From assembly GCA_035629175.1 (NCBI GenBank), contig DASPIL010000096.1, positions 124,001-188,000 on the forward strand: 64,000 bases of DNA, read 5' to 3'. How positions within the stretch are numbered: position 1 is the stretch's first letter; each line of letters begins with the position of its first letter. Shown in pieces: positions 8,317 through 16,922 of the stretch. The notes under the pieces are model-generated. The model saw only the letters and a list, made by a program, of their open reading frames with translations, did no database searches and had not been told where the DNA came from. The position numbers and the translations under genes are program-made. The stretch comes from Verrucomicrobiia bacterium. Lineage in GTDB: Bacteria; Verrucomicrobiota; Verrucomicrobiia; Limisphaerales; DASXHY01.

Positions 8317-9408
8317 ATGATGAGTAATAATGCAGTGGAATCAACGGACACGGCCGGCGGGACATTGACTTCCCGGCAGCGGTTTGCGCGCGCTTGCCGC
8401 TGCGAACCTGTGGATCGTCCGCCGATGTGGCTGATGCGGCAGGCGGGACGAGCGTTGCCCGAATACCGCAAGCTCAAGGAGACCCACACGTTCGTGGAAC
8501 TCGTGCAGGATCCGGATCTGGCGACGGAGGTGACACTGCAGCCGATCCGCAGATTTGGCTTTGATGCGGCAATTCTCTTCAGCGACATCCTTGTGATACC
8601 CGAGGCAATGGGGCAGGCGTATCGTTTTCGGGAAACGGGCGGGGTGGTGATGGACTTTGCGGTGCGGAACAAGGCTGACGTGGACAAGCTTTCTGTCGAA
8701 CAGGTGTGCGGGCGATTGAGTTATGTGGACAAGGCGCTGCGGCGGCTGCGCACGGAGCTCGGCGACGACACGGCGTTGATTGGTTTCTCCGGTTCACCGT
8801 GGACGCTCGCGACGTTCATGATTGAGGGCGGGAGCGTTCCGCGTTACAGCCGGGCGCTGGCTGTGTTGCGGGAGGATCCCAGGACCTATTACGCGCTTGC
8901 GGAGAAATTGACGATGGCGGTGGCCGAATACCTGAAGATGCAGATTGCCGCAGGCGTTGACGCCCTTCAATTGTTTGACAGCCACGGGGGGCATCTGAGC
9001 GTGGCGGAGTTCGATGACGTTTCGGGCCGCTGGATGCGCGAGATCATTGCCGAGTTGCGCAGGAAGCATGTCAAGGCTACGCCGCCTGTGATTGTTTTTT
9101 CACTCGGAACGCATGGCAGCTGGCACGATTTGATGGCGACCGGCGCGAACGTGCTGGGAGTGGATTGGCAGACATCGCTTGCCGACGTGCGGAAGATCGT
9201 TCCAGAGCGGATTGCGTTGCAGGGAAATTTGGCGCCGGCATTGCTTGTCGAGGCGGCGCCGGATGTGGTCACACGCGAGACCCAGGCTGTGCTCGAGGCG
9301 ATGCGCGGGCGGAACGGACACATTTTCAACCTGGGCCACGGTTTGACCCCAGGGGCTACGCTGGAGAATATTCAGGCAGTCGTGGACACTGTGCGGAAGT
9401 TTCGATGA
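8317..9408 (+). CDS. hemE: Uroporphyrinogen decarboxylase
   Basis: 363 residues. WLMRQAGRALPEYRK is the family's N-terminal signature with the substrate-binding arginines, and AAILFSDILVIPEAMG carries the key aspartate. GFSGSPWTLATFMIEGG and the C-terminal GHIFNLGHGLTPGA are further hallmarks. The enzyme removes four acetate carboxyls from uroporphyrinogen III to give coproporphyrinogen III in the cytoplasm. Two ATGs lie in tandem (8317, 8320); the first is used here. Its stop overlaps the start of hemN (ATGA), and four haem genes follow one another on this strand, so they are very likely one operon. Confidence 0.97.
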   Translation: MMSNNAVESTDTAGGTLTSRQRFARACRCEPVDRPPMWLMRQAGRALPEYRKLKETHTFVELVQDPDLATEVTLQPIRRFGFDAAILFSDILVIPEAMGQAYRFRETGGVVMDFAVRNKADVDKLSVEQVCGRLSYVDKALRRLRTELGDDTALIGFSGSPWTLATFMIEGGSVPRYSRALAVLREDPRTYYALAEKLTMAVAEYLKMQIAAGVDALQLFDSHGGHLSVAEFDDVSGRWMREIIAELRRKHVKATPPVIVFSLGTHGSWHDLMATGANVLGVDWQTSLADVRKIVPERIALQGNLAPALLVEAAPDVVTRETQAVLEAMRGRNGHIFNLGHGLTPGATLENIQAVVDTVRKFR

Positions 9409-10781
9409 AGACGTTGAACGTAGATCTCGATCTGGTGCGGAAATACAATGTGGCTGGCCCCCGCTACACGAGTTATCCGCCCGCGACGAAGTTCACCGAT
9501 GCGGTGAGCTGGGAGCAGTTGTCGGAACGGATCGAGGCGAACAATCGTTCCACCCGCGACCTTTCCATTTACTTTCACATTCCGTTTTGCGAGACGCTCT
9601 GCTGGTTCTGCGGCTGCACGACAGTCATCACGCTCAATCACGACAAGGGCAAGGCGTATGTGGACTACCTCGAGCGTGAGGTGGCGCGCATGGCTCCGCA
9701 GCTGAATAGCGAACGGAAAGTCGTGCAACTGCACTTTGGCGGAGGATCACCGACGTTTCTCCGGCCAGAAGAAATCCGCCGGCTCGGTGCGATCATTCAC
9801 AGGCACTTTACGTTTGCGCCCGACATTGAGGCCAGCGTGGAGGTCGATCCGCGGCGGCTCACGCGAGATCACCTTGCAGCGTTGCGGGAGATTGGATTCA
9901 ACCGCGCTTCGATGGGCGTGCAGGATTTCAATCCCGAGGTGCAGAAGGCGATACACCGCATTCAACCGCGCGAGATGACGCAGCAGGCGATCGACTGGAT
10001 GCGTGAGCTGGGTTACAAGTCGATCAATCTCGACTTGATCTACGGCCTGCCGAACCAGACTCCCGCGACGTTCAATGAGACCCTGGATACAGTGCTCGAG
10101 ATGAAACCCGACCGGCTGGCAGTGTTCAGTTACGCGCATGTTCCATGGATCAAGCCCGCGCAGAAAATTCTCCAGGAAAAAGTGCTGCCGACGCCTGAAT
10201 CAAAGCTCGAGGTTCTGAAACTCGTGATTGAGCGGCTGACCGCGAATGATCAGTACGTGTACATCGGGATGGATCATTTTGCCAAACCGGAGGATGAACT
10301 GGCCGTCGCGCAGCGGAACAAGGAGCTTCAACGCAATTTCCAGGGATACAGCACACGCGCGGGATCGGACATCTACGCCTTTGGCATGTCGAGCATCTCG
10401 CAGATTCCGGATGCGTACTGGCAGAACGAAAAGGAGCTGCCGAAATATCAGGAAGCGGTCGACGCGGGACGCGTGCCATTGCATCGTGCCTACTTCGTGA
10501 CGGAGGAGGACAATCGCCGCCGTGAAACCATTATGCGCGTGATGTGCGATTTGTCGCTCGATTTCGCAGCGATGTCCCAAAAGCTCGGCATCGATTTTGA
10601 GGAACACTTTGCAAGCGAGCTGGCGGCGCTGGCGCCGTTTGAGGCGGACGGGTTGGTGAGGCAGATTCCAGGCGGTCTTGAGGTGACCGATGCGGGGCGC
10701 TTGTTCATCCGAAACATCGCGATGAGCTTCGACAATACACTGGCGCCTGCAGGCGAACGGCGGCATTCGAAGACCATTTGA
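9405..10781 (+). CDS. hemN: Oxygen-independent coproporphyrinogen III oxidase (radical SAM)
   Basis: 458 residues, starting at the ATG overlapping the hemE stop. The N-terminal RKYNVAGPRYTSYPPATKF is a HemN hallmark that distinguishes true HemN from HemW-like proteins. CETLCWFCGC holds the three cysteines for the [4Fe-4S]/SAM cluster plus the extra fourth cysteine. HFGGGSPTFL and the C-terminal HemN domain with LAVAQRNKELQRNFQGYSTR follow. It decarboxylates coproporphyrinogen III to protoporphyrinogen IX without oxygen. No oxygen-dependent hemF is seen in the window. Confidence 0.96.
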   Translation: MKTLNVDLDLVRKYNVAGPRYTSYPPATKFTDAVSWEQLSERIEANNRSTRDLSIYFHIPFCETLCWFCGCTTVITLNHDKGKAYVDYLEREVARMAPQLNSERKVVQLHFGGGSPTFLRPEEIRRLGAIIHRHFTFAPDIEASVEVDPRRLTRDHLAALREIGFNRASMGVQDFNPEVQKAIHRIQPREMTQQAIDWMRELGYKSINLDLIYGLPNQTPATFNETLDTVLEMKPDRLAVFSYAHVPWIKPAQKILQEKVLPTPESKLEVLKLVIERLTANDQYVYIGMDHFAKPEDELAVAQRNKELQRNFQGYSTRAGSDIYAFGMSSISQIPDAYWQNEKELPKYQEAVDAGRVPLHRAYFVTEEDNRRRETIMRVMCDLSLDFAAMSQKLGIDFEEHFASELAALAPFEADGLVRQIPGGLEVTDAGRLFIRNIAMSFDNTLAPAGERRHSKTI

Positions 10782-10870
10782 CCGTTGCGTTGCCACGACA
10801 TTGTGAATGTTTGCGCTCCTTCAACATTGTCCGGCAGCGGGGATTTCGCATCGTGTCGCGTGTCTGAACC

Positions 10871-12232
10871 ATGAAATCGGTTGCGATCATCGGAGCGGGA
10901 ATCACGGGGTTGACTGCTGCTTTTTACCTGAGGCGCAGAGGACTCGCTGTCGCAGTGTATGAGAGCGCAAACCGGGTGGGCGGCGTTATTCAGTCGGAAC
11001 GGCGGGACGGTTTCCTTGCAGAGTTTGGCCCAAACACAATCCTTGAAACGTCGCCGAAAGTTCGGCAATTGGTGATCGATGCAGGGCTGCAATCACGCCG
11101 CCTGGATCCCGATCCCCGCGCTGAAGCGCGTTACGTAGTGCGCTATCGGCGGCCAGTCGAAGCTCCCGCATCGCCTCCCGGGTTTCTCACGTCGGAGCTT
11201 TTTTCGTGGAAGGCAAAACTCGCCGTGCTGCGCGAACCATTCATTCCTGCGCGCCGCGACGGGGTGGAAGAGAGCATTGCGCAGTTTGTCATTCGGCGGT
11301 TCAACCAGGAATTTCTTGATCATGTGATCGATGCTCTGGTCGCGGGGATTTACGCGGGCGATCCCTACAAGCTTTCGGTGACTCACGCCTTTCCCAAACT
11401 CAAAGCGCTCGAGGATAACTACGGGTCGATGATCAAGGGACAGATCCTTGGCGCGCGTGAACGAAAGAAGCGCGGCGAGGTTGCCAAGGATCGGGCTCCA
11501 AAATTCTCTTTCGACGAAGGCCTGCAGGTGTTGCCCGATGAGTTGGCGAAGCAATTGGGCGATGCGGTCCGCCTGAACTGCCCGGTCACGGAGTTGACCC
11601 GCACGGATGCGGGATGGCGGGTCGAAACAAACGCGGGGCAGTTTGACCACGATGCGGTTGTCTATTGCGGGACGGCCCACAAACTGGCCGAGCTGCGGGT
11701 GAACACTCCCGTTCCACTCGACCTTCCGAGGCTGGCCGAAATCCGTTATCCGCCAGTCGCGAGTGTGGTCTTTGGGTTCAGGCGCGAGGACGTCGCACAT
11801 CCAGCCAGCGGGTTTGGCATGTTGATCCCGAGGGTCGAGGGATTCAAATTGCTCGGCACCATTTTCTCGTCGGCCCTTTTTCCCAATCGGGCTCCAGCCG
11901 GCCATTTGACGCTGACGAGTTACATCGGCGGCGAGCGTTATCCGGAACTGGCGGCGCTTCCACGCGATCAACTGTATGCTCTGGCCCTGGCGGATCTGCG
12001 AGTGCTCCTGGGAGTGCGGGGCGAGCCTGTGTTCCGCAATGCTGTGGTGTATCCGCGGGCGATTCCGCAATACAACGTCGGCTACGGGACGTTTCGGGAG
12101 TTGATGGGGCGGATCGAGCAGAAGGCGCCGGGGCTCTATTTGGCGGGGCATTATCGGGATGGCGTCTCGCTCAGCGATTCCATACTTTCCGGCTGCAATG
12201 TGGCGGAACGGATTCAACCTGGTGGCGCGTGA
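10871..12232 (+). CDS. hemG: Protoporphyrinogen oxidase, FAD-dependent (HemY/PgoX type)
   Basis: 453 residues. The FAD dinucleotide-binding loop is VAIIGAGITGLTAAFYL at the extreme N-terminus, followed by VYESANRVGGVIQS. The C-terminal flavin block LYLAGHYRDGVSLSDSILSG closes the fold. This is the monoamine-oxidase-like, oxygen-using type (often named hemY in bacteria), not the flavodoxin-like HemG of E. coli. It oxidises protoporphyrinogen IX to protoporphyrin IX. It sits 89 bases after hemN and 42 before hemH in the same direction. Confidence 0.93.
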   Translation: MKSVAIIGAGITGLTAAFYLRRRGLAVAVYESANRVGGVIQSERRDGFLAEFGPNTILETSPKVRQLVIDAGLQSRRLDPDPRAEARYVVRYRRPVEAPASPPGFLTSELFSWKAKLAVLREPFIPARRDGVEESIAQFVIRRFNQEFLDHVIDALVAGIYAGDPYKLSVTHAFPKLKALEDNYGSMIKGQILGARERKKRGEVAKDRAPKFSFDEGLQVLPDELAKQLGDAVRLNCPVTELTRTDAGWRVETNAGQFDHDAVVYCGTAHKLAELRVNTPVPLDLPRLAEIRYPPVASVVFGFRREDVAHPASGFGMLIPRVEGFKLLGTIFSSALFPNRAPAGHLTLTSYIGGERYPELAALPRDQLYALALADLRVLLGVRGEPVFRNAVVYPRAIPQYNVGYGTFRELMGRIEQKAPGLYLAGHYRDGVSLSDSILSGCNVAERIQPGGA

Positions 12233-12274
12233 CCCGCGTTTGCCGGGCGTTCGCGAATTGATCTCGAAATTCAA

Positions 12275-13291
12275 ATGAGCAAAGCAGTTTTATTGGTTAA
12301 TTTGGGTTCGCCCGACTCACCATCCGTTCCGGATGTGCGCCGTTACCTCAACGAGTTCCTGATGGACGCTCGCGTCATCGATACTCCGTGGGTGGCGCGG
12401 CGATTCATCGTAAGCATGATTCTATTGAACCGGCCGAAGGAGTCGGCTCATGCTTATCAAACCGTTTGGACCAAGGAGGGCTCGCCCCTGATTGTCACGA
12501 GCCGCAACGTGCAAAAGTTGTTGCAGCAGCGCGTATCGATGCCTGTCGAACTTGCAATGCGGTATCAGAACCCCAGCATTCGGGATGTGGTGCGCAAGCT
12601 GGCGCAGCGAGGCGTCACGGAACTCCTCCTGATTCCGCTATTTCCGCATTACGCGATGTCCAGCTTCGAAACCGCGGTCGTGCGAGTGCAGGAGGTTGCG
12701 GCGAAGATCGCGCCTGGCATGCGCGTCACAGTCCAGGGTCCGTATGGGGACGCTCCTGATTACATCAATGCGCTTGTGGCCAGTGCGGAGCCGTACCTGC
12801 AGAAGGATTTTGATTTTCTGTTGTTCAGCTTCCATGGCGTCCCGGAGCGGCAGATCCGCAAATCTGATCCGACGGGGCGTCATTGCCTGCAGGTGCAGGA
12901 TTGCTGCCGGGTGCCGAGCGAGGCGCACAAGTTTTGTTATCGGCATCAATGTTTTCGAACCGCGGACGAATTTAGCAAGGTGGCGGGCGTGCCTGCCGGA
13001 AAGTGGTCGGTTTCATTCCAGTCGCGCCTTGGAAAAGATCCATGGCTGACTCCCTTCACGGACAAGGAACTGGAACGGCTGGGCCAGCGGAAACTAAAAC
13101 GCCTGCTGGTGATCTGCCCCGCGTTTGTTTCGGATTGCCTTGAGACGATCGAGGAGATCGGGATGCGCGGGAAGGAGTCATTCGTTCAGGCTGGGGGAGG
13201 GGAGTTCTTCCAGATTCCGTGTCTCAATGAACACCCGCTTTGGATTGAGGCGCTGGCGGGAATGGTAAACCGCTTTGCCGGCGAGAAGTAA
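12275..13291 (+). CDS. hemH: Ferrochelatase
   Basis: 338 residues. MSKAVLLVNLGSPDSPSVPD is the classic ferrochelatase opening. YQTVWTKEGSPL, LIPLFPHYAMSSFE and FSFHGVPERQIRKSDPT are conserved blocks, the last carrying the metal-binding histidine. CPAFVSDCLETIEEIGM holds the catalytic glutamate region. It inserts Fe2+ into protoporphyrin IX. Five cysteines are packed at residues 204, 210, 211, 221 and 226, between the HGVP block and the C-terminal half. Cysteine-rich insertions in some ferrochelatases bind a [2Fe-2S] cluster; whether these do is not shown. It is the last gene of the haem operon and converges on the FeoA-type gene. Confidence 0.96.
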   Translation: MSKAVLLVNLGSPDSPSVPDVRRYLNEFLMDARVIDTPWVARRFIVSMILLNRPKESAHAYQTVWTKEGSPLIVTSRNVQKLLQQRVSMPVELAMRYQNPSIRDVVRKLAQRGVTELLLIPLFPHYAMSSFETAVVRVQEVAAKIAPGMRVTVQGPYGDAPDYINALVASAEPYLQKDFDFLLFSFHGVPERQIRKSDPTGRHCLQVQDCCRVPSEAHKFCYRHQCFRTADEFSKVAGVPAGKWSVSFQSRLGKDPWLTPFTDKELERLGQRKLKRLLVICPAFVSDCLETIEEIGMRGKESFVQAGGGEFFQIPCLNEHPLWIEALAGMVNRFAGEK

Positions 13292-13297
13292 CCGAGG

Positions 13298-13672
13298 TCA
13301 GGTGGCCCGTGCGGGCACGAAGAGAGGCTCGACCATGATTGCATGTGCCAGTTGCTCGCTGAGGGCAAGGCGCGCATTGCAGACCTGGCAGATGAAATTG
13401 TTCTGGCTGGTGATGAGTTTTACCACCTGTTCCTCGCCCAGTCCGATTTCCCGCAATCGATTTTGAACTTCCGGGGAGGCGCAGAGCTGCTTGATGCGAA
13501 CGGCGACGCCGGCCTTCACGCGGCTAAGCGGGCAAGGTTCGCAACGGATTTCGCCGGCAGGTATCTTCGCATCGTTGCTCACGGGGTATACAATGGGGGG
13601 AGGAGGCAGTGCGCGACTAACCCCGATTTGCGTTTTGCTGTTCCCGAATTGCAATCCAAGGTCAGCTCTCAA
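13298..13672 (-). CDS. FeoA-domain protein
   Basis: 124 residues from the first ATG, which overlaps the end of the upstream Cys-rich gene by 11 bases. A GTG at 13582 would give a 94-residue form starting at VSNDAKIPAGE. The C-terminal ~75 residues (PLSRVKAGVAVRIKQLCASP, then NRLREIGLGEEQVVKLI) have the FeoA SH3-like pattern known from ferrous iron transport. A CEPC pair precedes the domain, and the internal loop has CQVC, unusual for plain FeoA. There is no feoB nearby. It could be a metal-responsive helper of the aldehyde oxidase operon or of the adjacent haem genes; this is inference from position. Confidence 0.72.
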   Translation of the reverse strand: MRADLGLQFGNSKTQIGVSRALPPPPIVYPVSNDAKIPAGEIRCEPCPLSRVKAGVAVRIKQLCASPEVQNRLREIGLGEEQVVKLITSQNNFICQVCNARLALSEQLAHAIMVEPLFVPARAT

Positions 13673-13868
13673 AGCAGGGACGGGACGGATTACAGAGTTG
13701 AACGCTGACCTGGCAGTCGTCGAATCCGACTTCCGCGAGTGTTTTGTTGCACCAGCAATGCCCGCGGTGGGTCAGTTCATTTCCGCTGGTGGCGAAGACT
13801 TCGTCCTCTTGTTCCGGGATGTAAAGCTTCTTGGACCGCAGGTGGCGGCAGCATTGGTCAGGCTTCAT
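13662..13868 (-). CDS. Cys-rich small protein of unknown function
   Basis: 68 residues beginning MKPDQCCRHLRSKKLYIPEQ. It contains CC, CWC and two more single cysteines near the end (LCNPSRPCFES), plus three histidines, so metal or cluster binding is plausible. The ATG follows the stop of the FAD subunit gene by one base, and its end overlaps the FeoA-type gene, so it is translated as part of this operon. The composition is protein-like rather than a chance frame, and I know of similar small proteins in Verrucomicrobia only from memory. No function is assigned. Confidence 0.65.
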   Translation of the reverse strand: MKPDQCCRHLRSKKLYIPEQEDEVFATSGNELTHRGHCWCNKTLAEVGFDDCQVSVQLCNPSRPCFES

Positions 13869-13869
13869 A

Positions 13870-14832
13870 TCATGCGATCAGTTGCATCAAGGTGCGGCGG
13901 ACCAGCGCGCGGGCCATCGGCACCTTGTATCCATTGTGTTCCATGGGTTCCGCCCGCGCGAGCAGCAGGCGCGCGGCTTCATCGGCTGTGGCCTCGTCCA
14001 GGGTCTTGCCCTGGAGGAAATCATTCGCCGCCTTCACCATGTGGGGCACTGGGGAGATGGCACCGAGCGCAATGCGGACGCTGCTCAGCTGCCTGCCATT
14101 CACGGTTGCGGATACCGAGCAGCTCACAAGCGCCCAATCGAACGATGCTTTTTCGCTGATCTGCTGGTAGGCGCTTTTCTGCGAGGGCTGAACGGGGACT
14201 TCAACCCGGACGACGAGGTCGCCGGCATTCAGGGAATTATGCGCCAGGGGGTTTTCCCATGCCTTGGCGTAGAACTCAGGGATCGTCATTCGCTTTTCCT
14301 GCCCGCCACTGAACACCACGACCGTGGCATCGAGCACTGCCAGGGCGATCGAGAGATTCGAAACGACGGGGCTGATGCACGTGTTGCCGCTGAAGAGGCT
14401 GTGATATTTGTTTTCGCCATGGCGGGCATAGCAAAGATCGCCCTTCTTCTTCAGGCATACCGTGTCGCGATGCCGGTAATACCAGCATCGGGAATGCTGC
14501 GACAGATTTCCCGCAATCGTTGCAACGTTGCGAATCTGCCGGGAACCCACCTCGGCGGCGGCCTGCTGCAGACCTGGGAAGACGCGTTTGAGTTCTGAAT
14601 GATCCTCCAACTCAGCGACCGTAACCGTGGCTCCAAGCTTCCAGGCGGTCGGGCCTGGTTCGATGCGATTCAAGCCGAGTGTCTTGACGTTGACGAGCGT
14701 TTTCGGTTCGACCAGATAATCCTTCATCCGGTTCAACACGTCGTTCCCGCCGCCGAGGTAGGCGCCGTTATCGCCCAATAATTCCCGGGCGCTGGCAGGC
14801 GACGTGGCGCTGGCGTACTGAAATGCGTTCAT
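13870..14832 (-). CDS. FAD-binding subunit of a PaoABC-like molybdenum aldehyde oxidoreductase
   Basis: 320 residues of the CO-dehydrogenase flavoprotein / xanthine dehydrogenase subunit M family. AYLGGGNDVLNRMK and IRNVATIAGNL are the two FAD-binding blocks. Between them and the C-terminal domain lies a cysteine set at 116, 126, 134 and 152 (SRCWYYRHRDTVC... GDLC... GNTC). This corresponds to the extra [4Fe-4S] cluster known in E. coli PaoB and in 4-hydroxybenzoyl-CoA reductase beta, and is absent from ordinary xanthine dehydrogenases. Its start overlaps the stop of the molybdopterin subunit. It should pass electrons from the iron-sulfur subunit to an outside acceptor via FAD. Confidence 0.87.
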   Translation of the reverse strand: MNAFQYASATSPASARELLGDNGAYLGGGNDVLNRMKDYLVEPKTLVNVKTLGLNRIEPGPTAWKLGATVTVAELEDHSELKRVFPGLQQAAAEVGSRQIRNVATIAGNLSQHSRCWYYRHRDTVCLKKKGDLCYARHGENKYHSLFSGNTCISPVVSNLSIALAVLDATVVVFSGGQEKRMTIPEFYAKAWENPLAHNSLNAGDLVVRVEVPVQPSQKSAYQQISEKASFDWALVSCSVSATVNGRQLSSVRIALGAISPVPHMVKAANDFLQGKTLDEATADEAARLLLARAEPMEHNGYKVPMARALVRRTLMQLIA

Positions 14833-16922
14833 ACGACGGGTGCTTTATCCTTGTTCAATGCGTTCAAGATTTTCTGAGGCGTGATCGGCAGGCTGCCGAC
14901 GCGCACGCCGATTGCGTTGGCGACGGCGTTGGCGATCGCGGATGCGGTGGGTATTGTGACCGGTTCTCCGATGCCAATGACGCCGCGCTCAGGCATGTCG
15001 AGGAGCACGACATCGATTTCAGGCATGTCGGCGATTCCGGGCAGCTTGTAGGTTTCGAAATTTGGATTCAGGACCACGCCGGAAAGCTCATCCATGATGC
15101 GCTCCTCGTAGAGCGCGTAGCCGATGCCCATGATGATGCCGCCGTTGACCTGGCTTTCACAGGTGAGCTTGCTGACGATCAATCCGCCATCCTGCACGCA
15201 GGTGATTTTCTTCACGCGGGTGAAGCCTGTTTCTGTATCAACTTCGACCTCGGCGAACTGCACGCCGGCGGCGCCGCTTGACGAGAGACCTTCCTGCCAT
15301 CGTCCCTGAACCGTTACGGGGTTCATGCCGAGCTTGCGGCACGCGCCAATCCATTGTTCGCCGCGGGCGTCCGCGACTCCACTGCGTTCCTGCAGTTGCT
15401 GCAGCGCCCTGGTGCAGGTATCGAAAATGGCGGGCGACACGGAAGCCGCGGTCGTGCTGCCGCCGCTTGCGCCCGATGGCGGGAACGTGCTGTTGCCGAC
15501 GCGCACATCAATTTGTTCCGGCTTTAATCCAAATATGTCCGCCGCGATCACTGCGATGAGAGTCTTGGTCCCCGTTCCCAGGTCCTGCGTACCGCAACGC
15601 ACCTCGACGCTCCCATCGGGATTCACCTGTGCTTCCGCCTGGGTTCCGCGTCCGCCGCCGCCCCAGGTTGCCGCGGCGCAGCCAACCCCGGTTTTGATGG
15701 GTCCGTTGGAACTGCCGGGCTTCTTGTATTTGTCCTTCCAGCCGAATCGTTCAGCGCCCAGTCGAAACTGGCGCGCGCGGATTTCGCGGCTGTTCGACCG
15801 ATCGTTCTTGATGCGCAATTCAACGGGATCCATTCCAATGCGCGCCGCGATGTCGTCGAGCATCGACTCGATTCCAAACGAAGCGGGTGGATGGCCGGGA
15901 GCGCGGAACGCGCGGGCCGAACCTGCGTTCGTTGCTACGGAGGTCTGGCGAACGCGGATGTTCGGAACGTGGTACAGATACGGCGCGGGGATCGAAACGT
16001 CGCCGCTGCCCGCAGCGCTTGCGCCACCCGATGCGAAACCCGGGGTGCCGAAGTTTTCCATTTCGAATGCGAGCAGGTCTCCATCTGCGTTGGCGCCCAT
16101 CCGGAGTTTTTGAAAAGTGGAAGGACGATTTCCTACTGCGAGCGATTGGTCAAAGCGGGTCAGCATCAGTTTGACCGGCGCTTTGGCTTCCTGTGAGAGG
16201 CGCGCCGCCATTCCACCTTCCACGCCCAGGCCCATCTTGGCTCCGAAACCGCCGCCCATGAATTCCGTGAGCACGCGGACTTTGCTCTGCTGCAGTCCGA
16301 GGTAACTGGCAAGGTCATTGCGGACGCCGCCAATTCCCTGCGTCGATGCCCAGCAGGTGACCTCGTCGTCCTTCACAGAAATTGTGTTGCCATGCGTCTC
16401 GAGCGGATGATGCAGTTGCACCGGAGTCGAGAAACTTCCCTCCACGATGACGGTTGAATCCGCGAAACCCTTTTCGACATCGCCGCGTTCGTTGACACGC
16501 GGGCGGGTGGTGTTCAGGCCCTCCGGCCAAACGCGCGGGGCGGTTTCCTTCATTGCCTCGGCTTCCTTTACGACGAAAGGCAGGGGTTCAGCCTGAACTT
16601 CAATCAGGCGCAACGCATCGATGCAGGCCTGCTTGCTTGTCCCGGCGACGGCGGCGATTTCTTCGCCGTAGTAGCGGACGATTCTGTCGGCGCGGTTATC
16701 GCGGAGGATTGCAGCCTTGATGCCAGGAACCTGGCGGGCTTTTTCGAGGTTGATTGCAGTGATCTTTGCAGCGGGCCATTTGGAACGAAGGATCATCCCG
16801 TAAAGCCAGCCTTCCGGCTGGACATCTGAAGGGTACTTCGCGGCGCCTGTGACTTTGTCCGGGGCATCAATGCGCCTGGCGCTGCTCCCGATGTGCGTTC
16901 TGTTTTCAGGCCAGCTTGGCAT
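14829..16922 (-). CDS. Molybdopterin-binding catalytic subunit of a PaoABC-like aldehyde oxidoreductase
   Basis: 697 residues of the xanthine dehydrogenase large-subunit family. RIDAPDKVTGAAKYPSDVQP opens the a/b-hammerhead domain. GGGFGAKMGLGVEGGMAA, FRAPGHPPASFGIES and GTQDLGTGTKTLIA are cofactor-contacting blocks. The general-base glutamate lies in GVIGIGEPVTIPTASAIANA near the C-terminus. It oxidises an aldehyde (or related hydroxylatable substrate) using water and a molybdenum-bound oxygen. Shorter than XdhB of gut bacteria, it fits the PaoC size class. It overlaps both neighbours by a few bases. No XdhC-like insertase gene is seen nearby. Confidence 0.88.
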   Translation of the reverse strand: MPSWPENRTHIGSSARRIDAPDKVTGAAKYPSDVQPEGWLYGMILRSKWPAAKITAINLEKARQVPGIKAAILRDNRADRIVRYYGEEIAAVAGTSKQACIDALRLIEVQAEPLPFVVKEAEAMKETAPRVWPEGLNTTRPRVNERGDVEKGFADSTVIVEGSFSTPVQLHHPLETHGNTISVKDDEVTCWASTQGIGGVRNDLASYLGLQQSKVRVLTEFMGGGFGAKMGLGVEGGMAARLSQEAKAPVKLMLTRFDQSLAVGNRPSTFQKLRMGANADGDLLAFEMENFGTPGFASGGASAAGSGDVSIPAPYLYHVPNIRVRQTSVATNAGSARAFRAPGHPPASFGIESMLDDIAARIGMDPVELRIKNDRSNSREIRARQFRLGAERFGWKDKYKKPGSSNGPIKTGVGCAAATWGGGGRGTQAEAQVNPDGSVEVRCGTQDLGTGTKTLIAVIAADIFGLKPEQIDVRVGNSTFPPSGASGGSTTAASVSPAIFDTCTRALQQLQERSGVADARGEQWIGACRKLGMNPVTVQGRWQEGLSSSGAAGVQFAEVEVDTETGFTRVKKITCVQDGGLIVSKLTCESQVNGGIIMGIGYALYEERIMDELSGVVLNPNFETYKLPGIADMPEIDVVLLDMPERGVIGIGEPVTIPTASAIANAVANAIGVRVGSLPITPQKILNALNKDKAPVV

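Noticed and set aside
11093-12274. 393-codon minus-strand frame opposite hemG
   Set aside because: The hemG frame has FAD-binding blocks at both ends; the antisense frame is rich in Arg/Pro/Gln with no motif.
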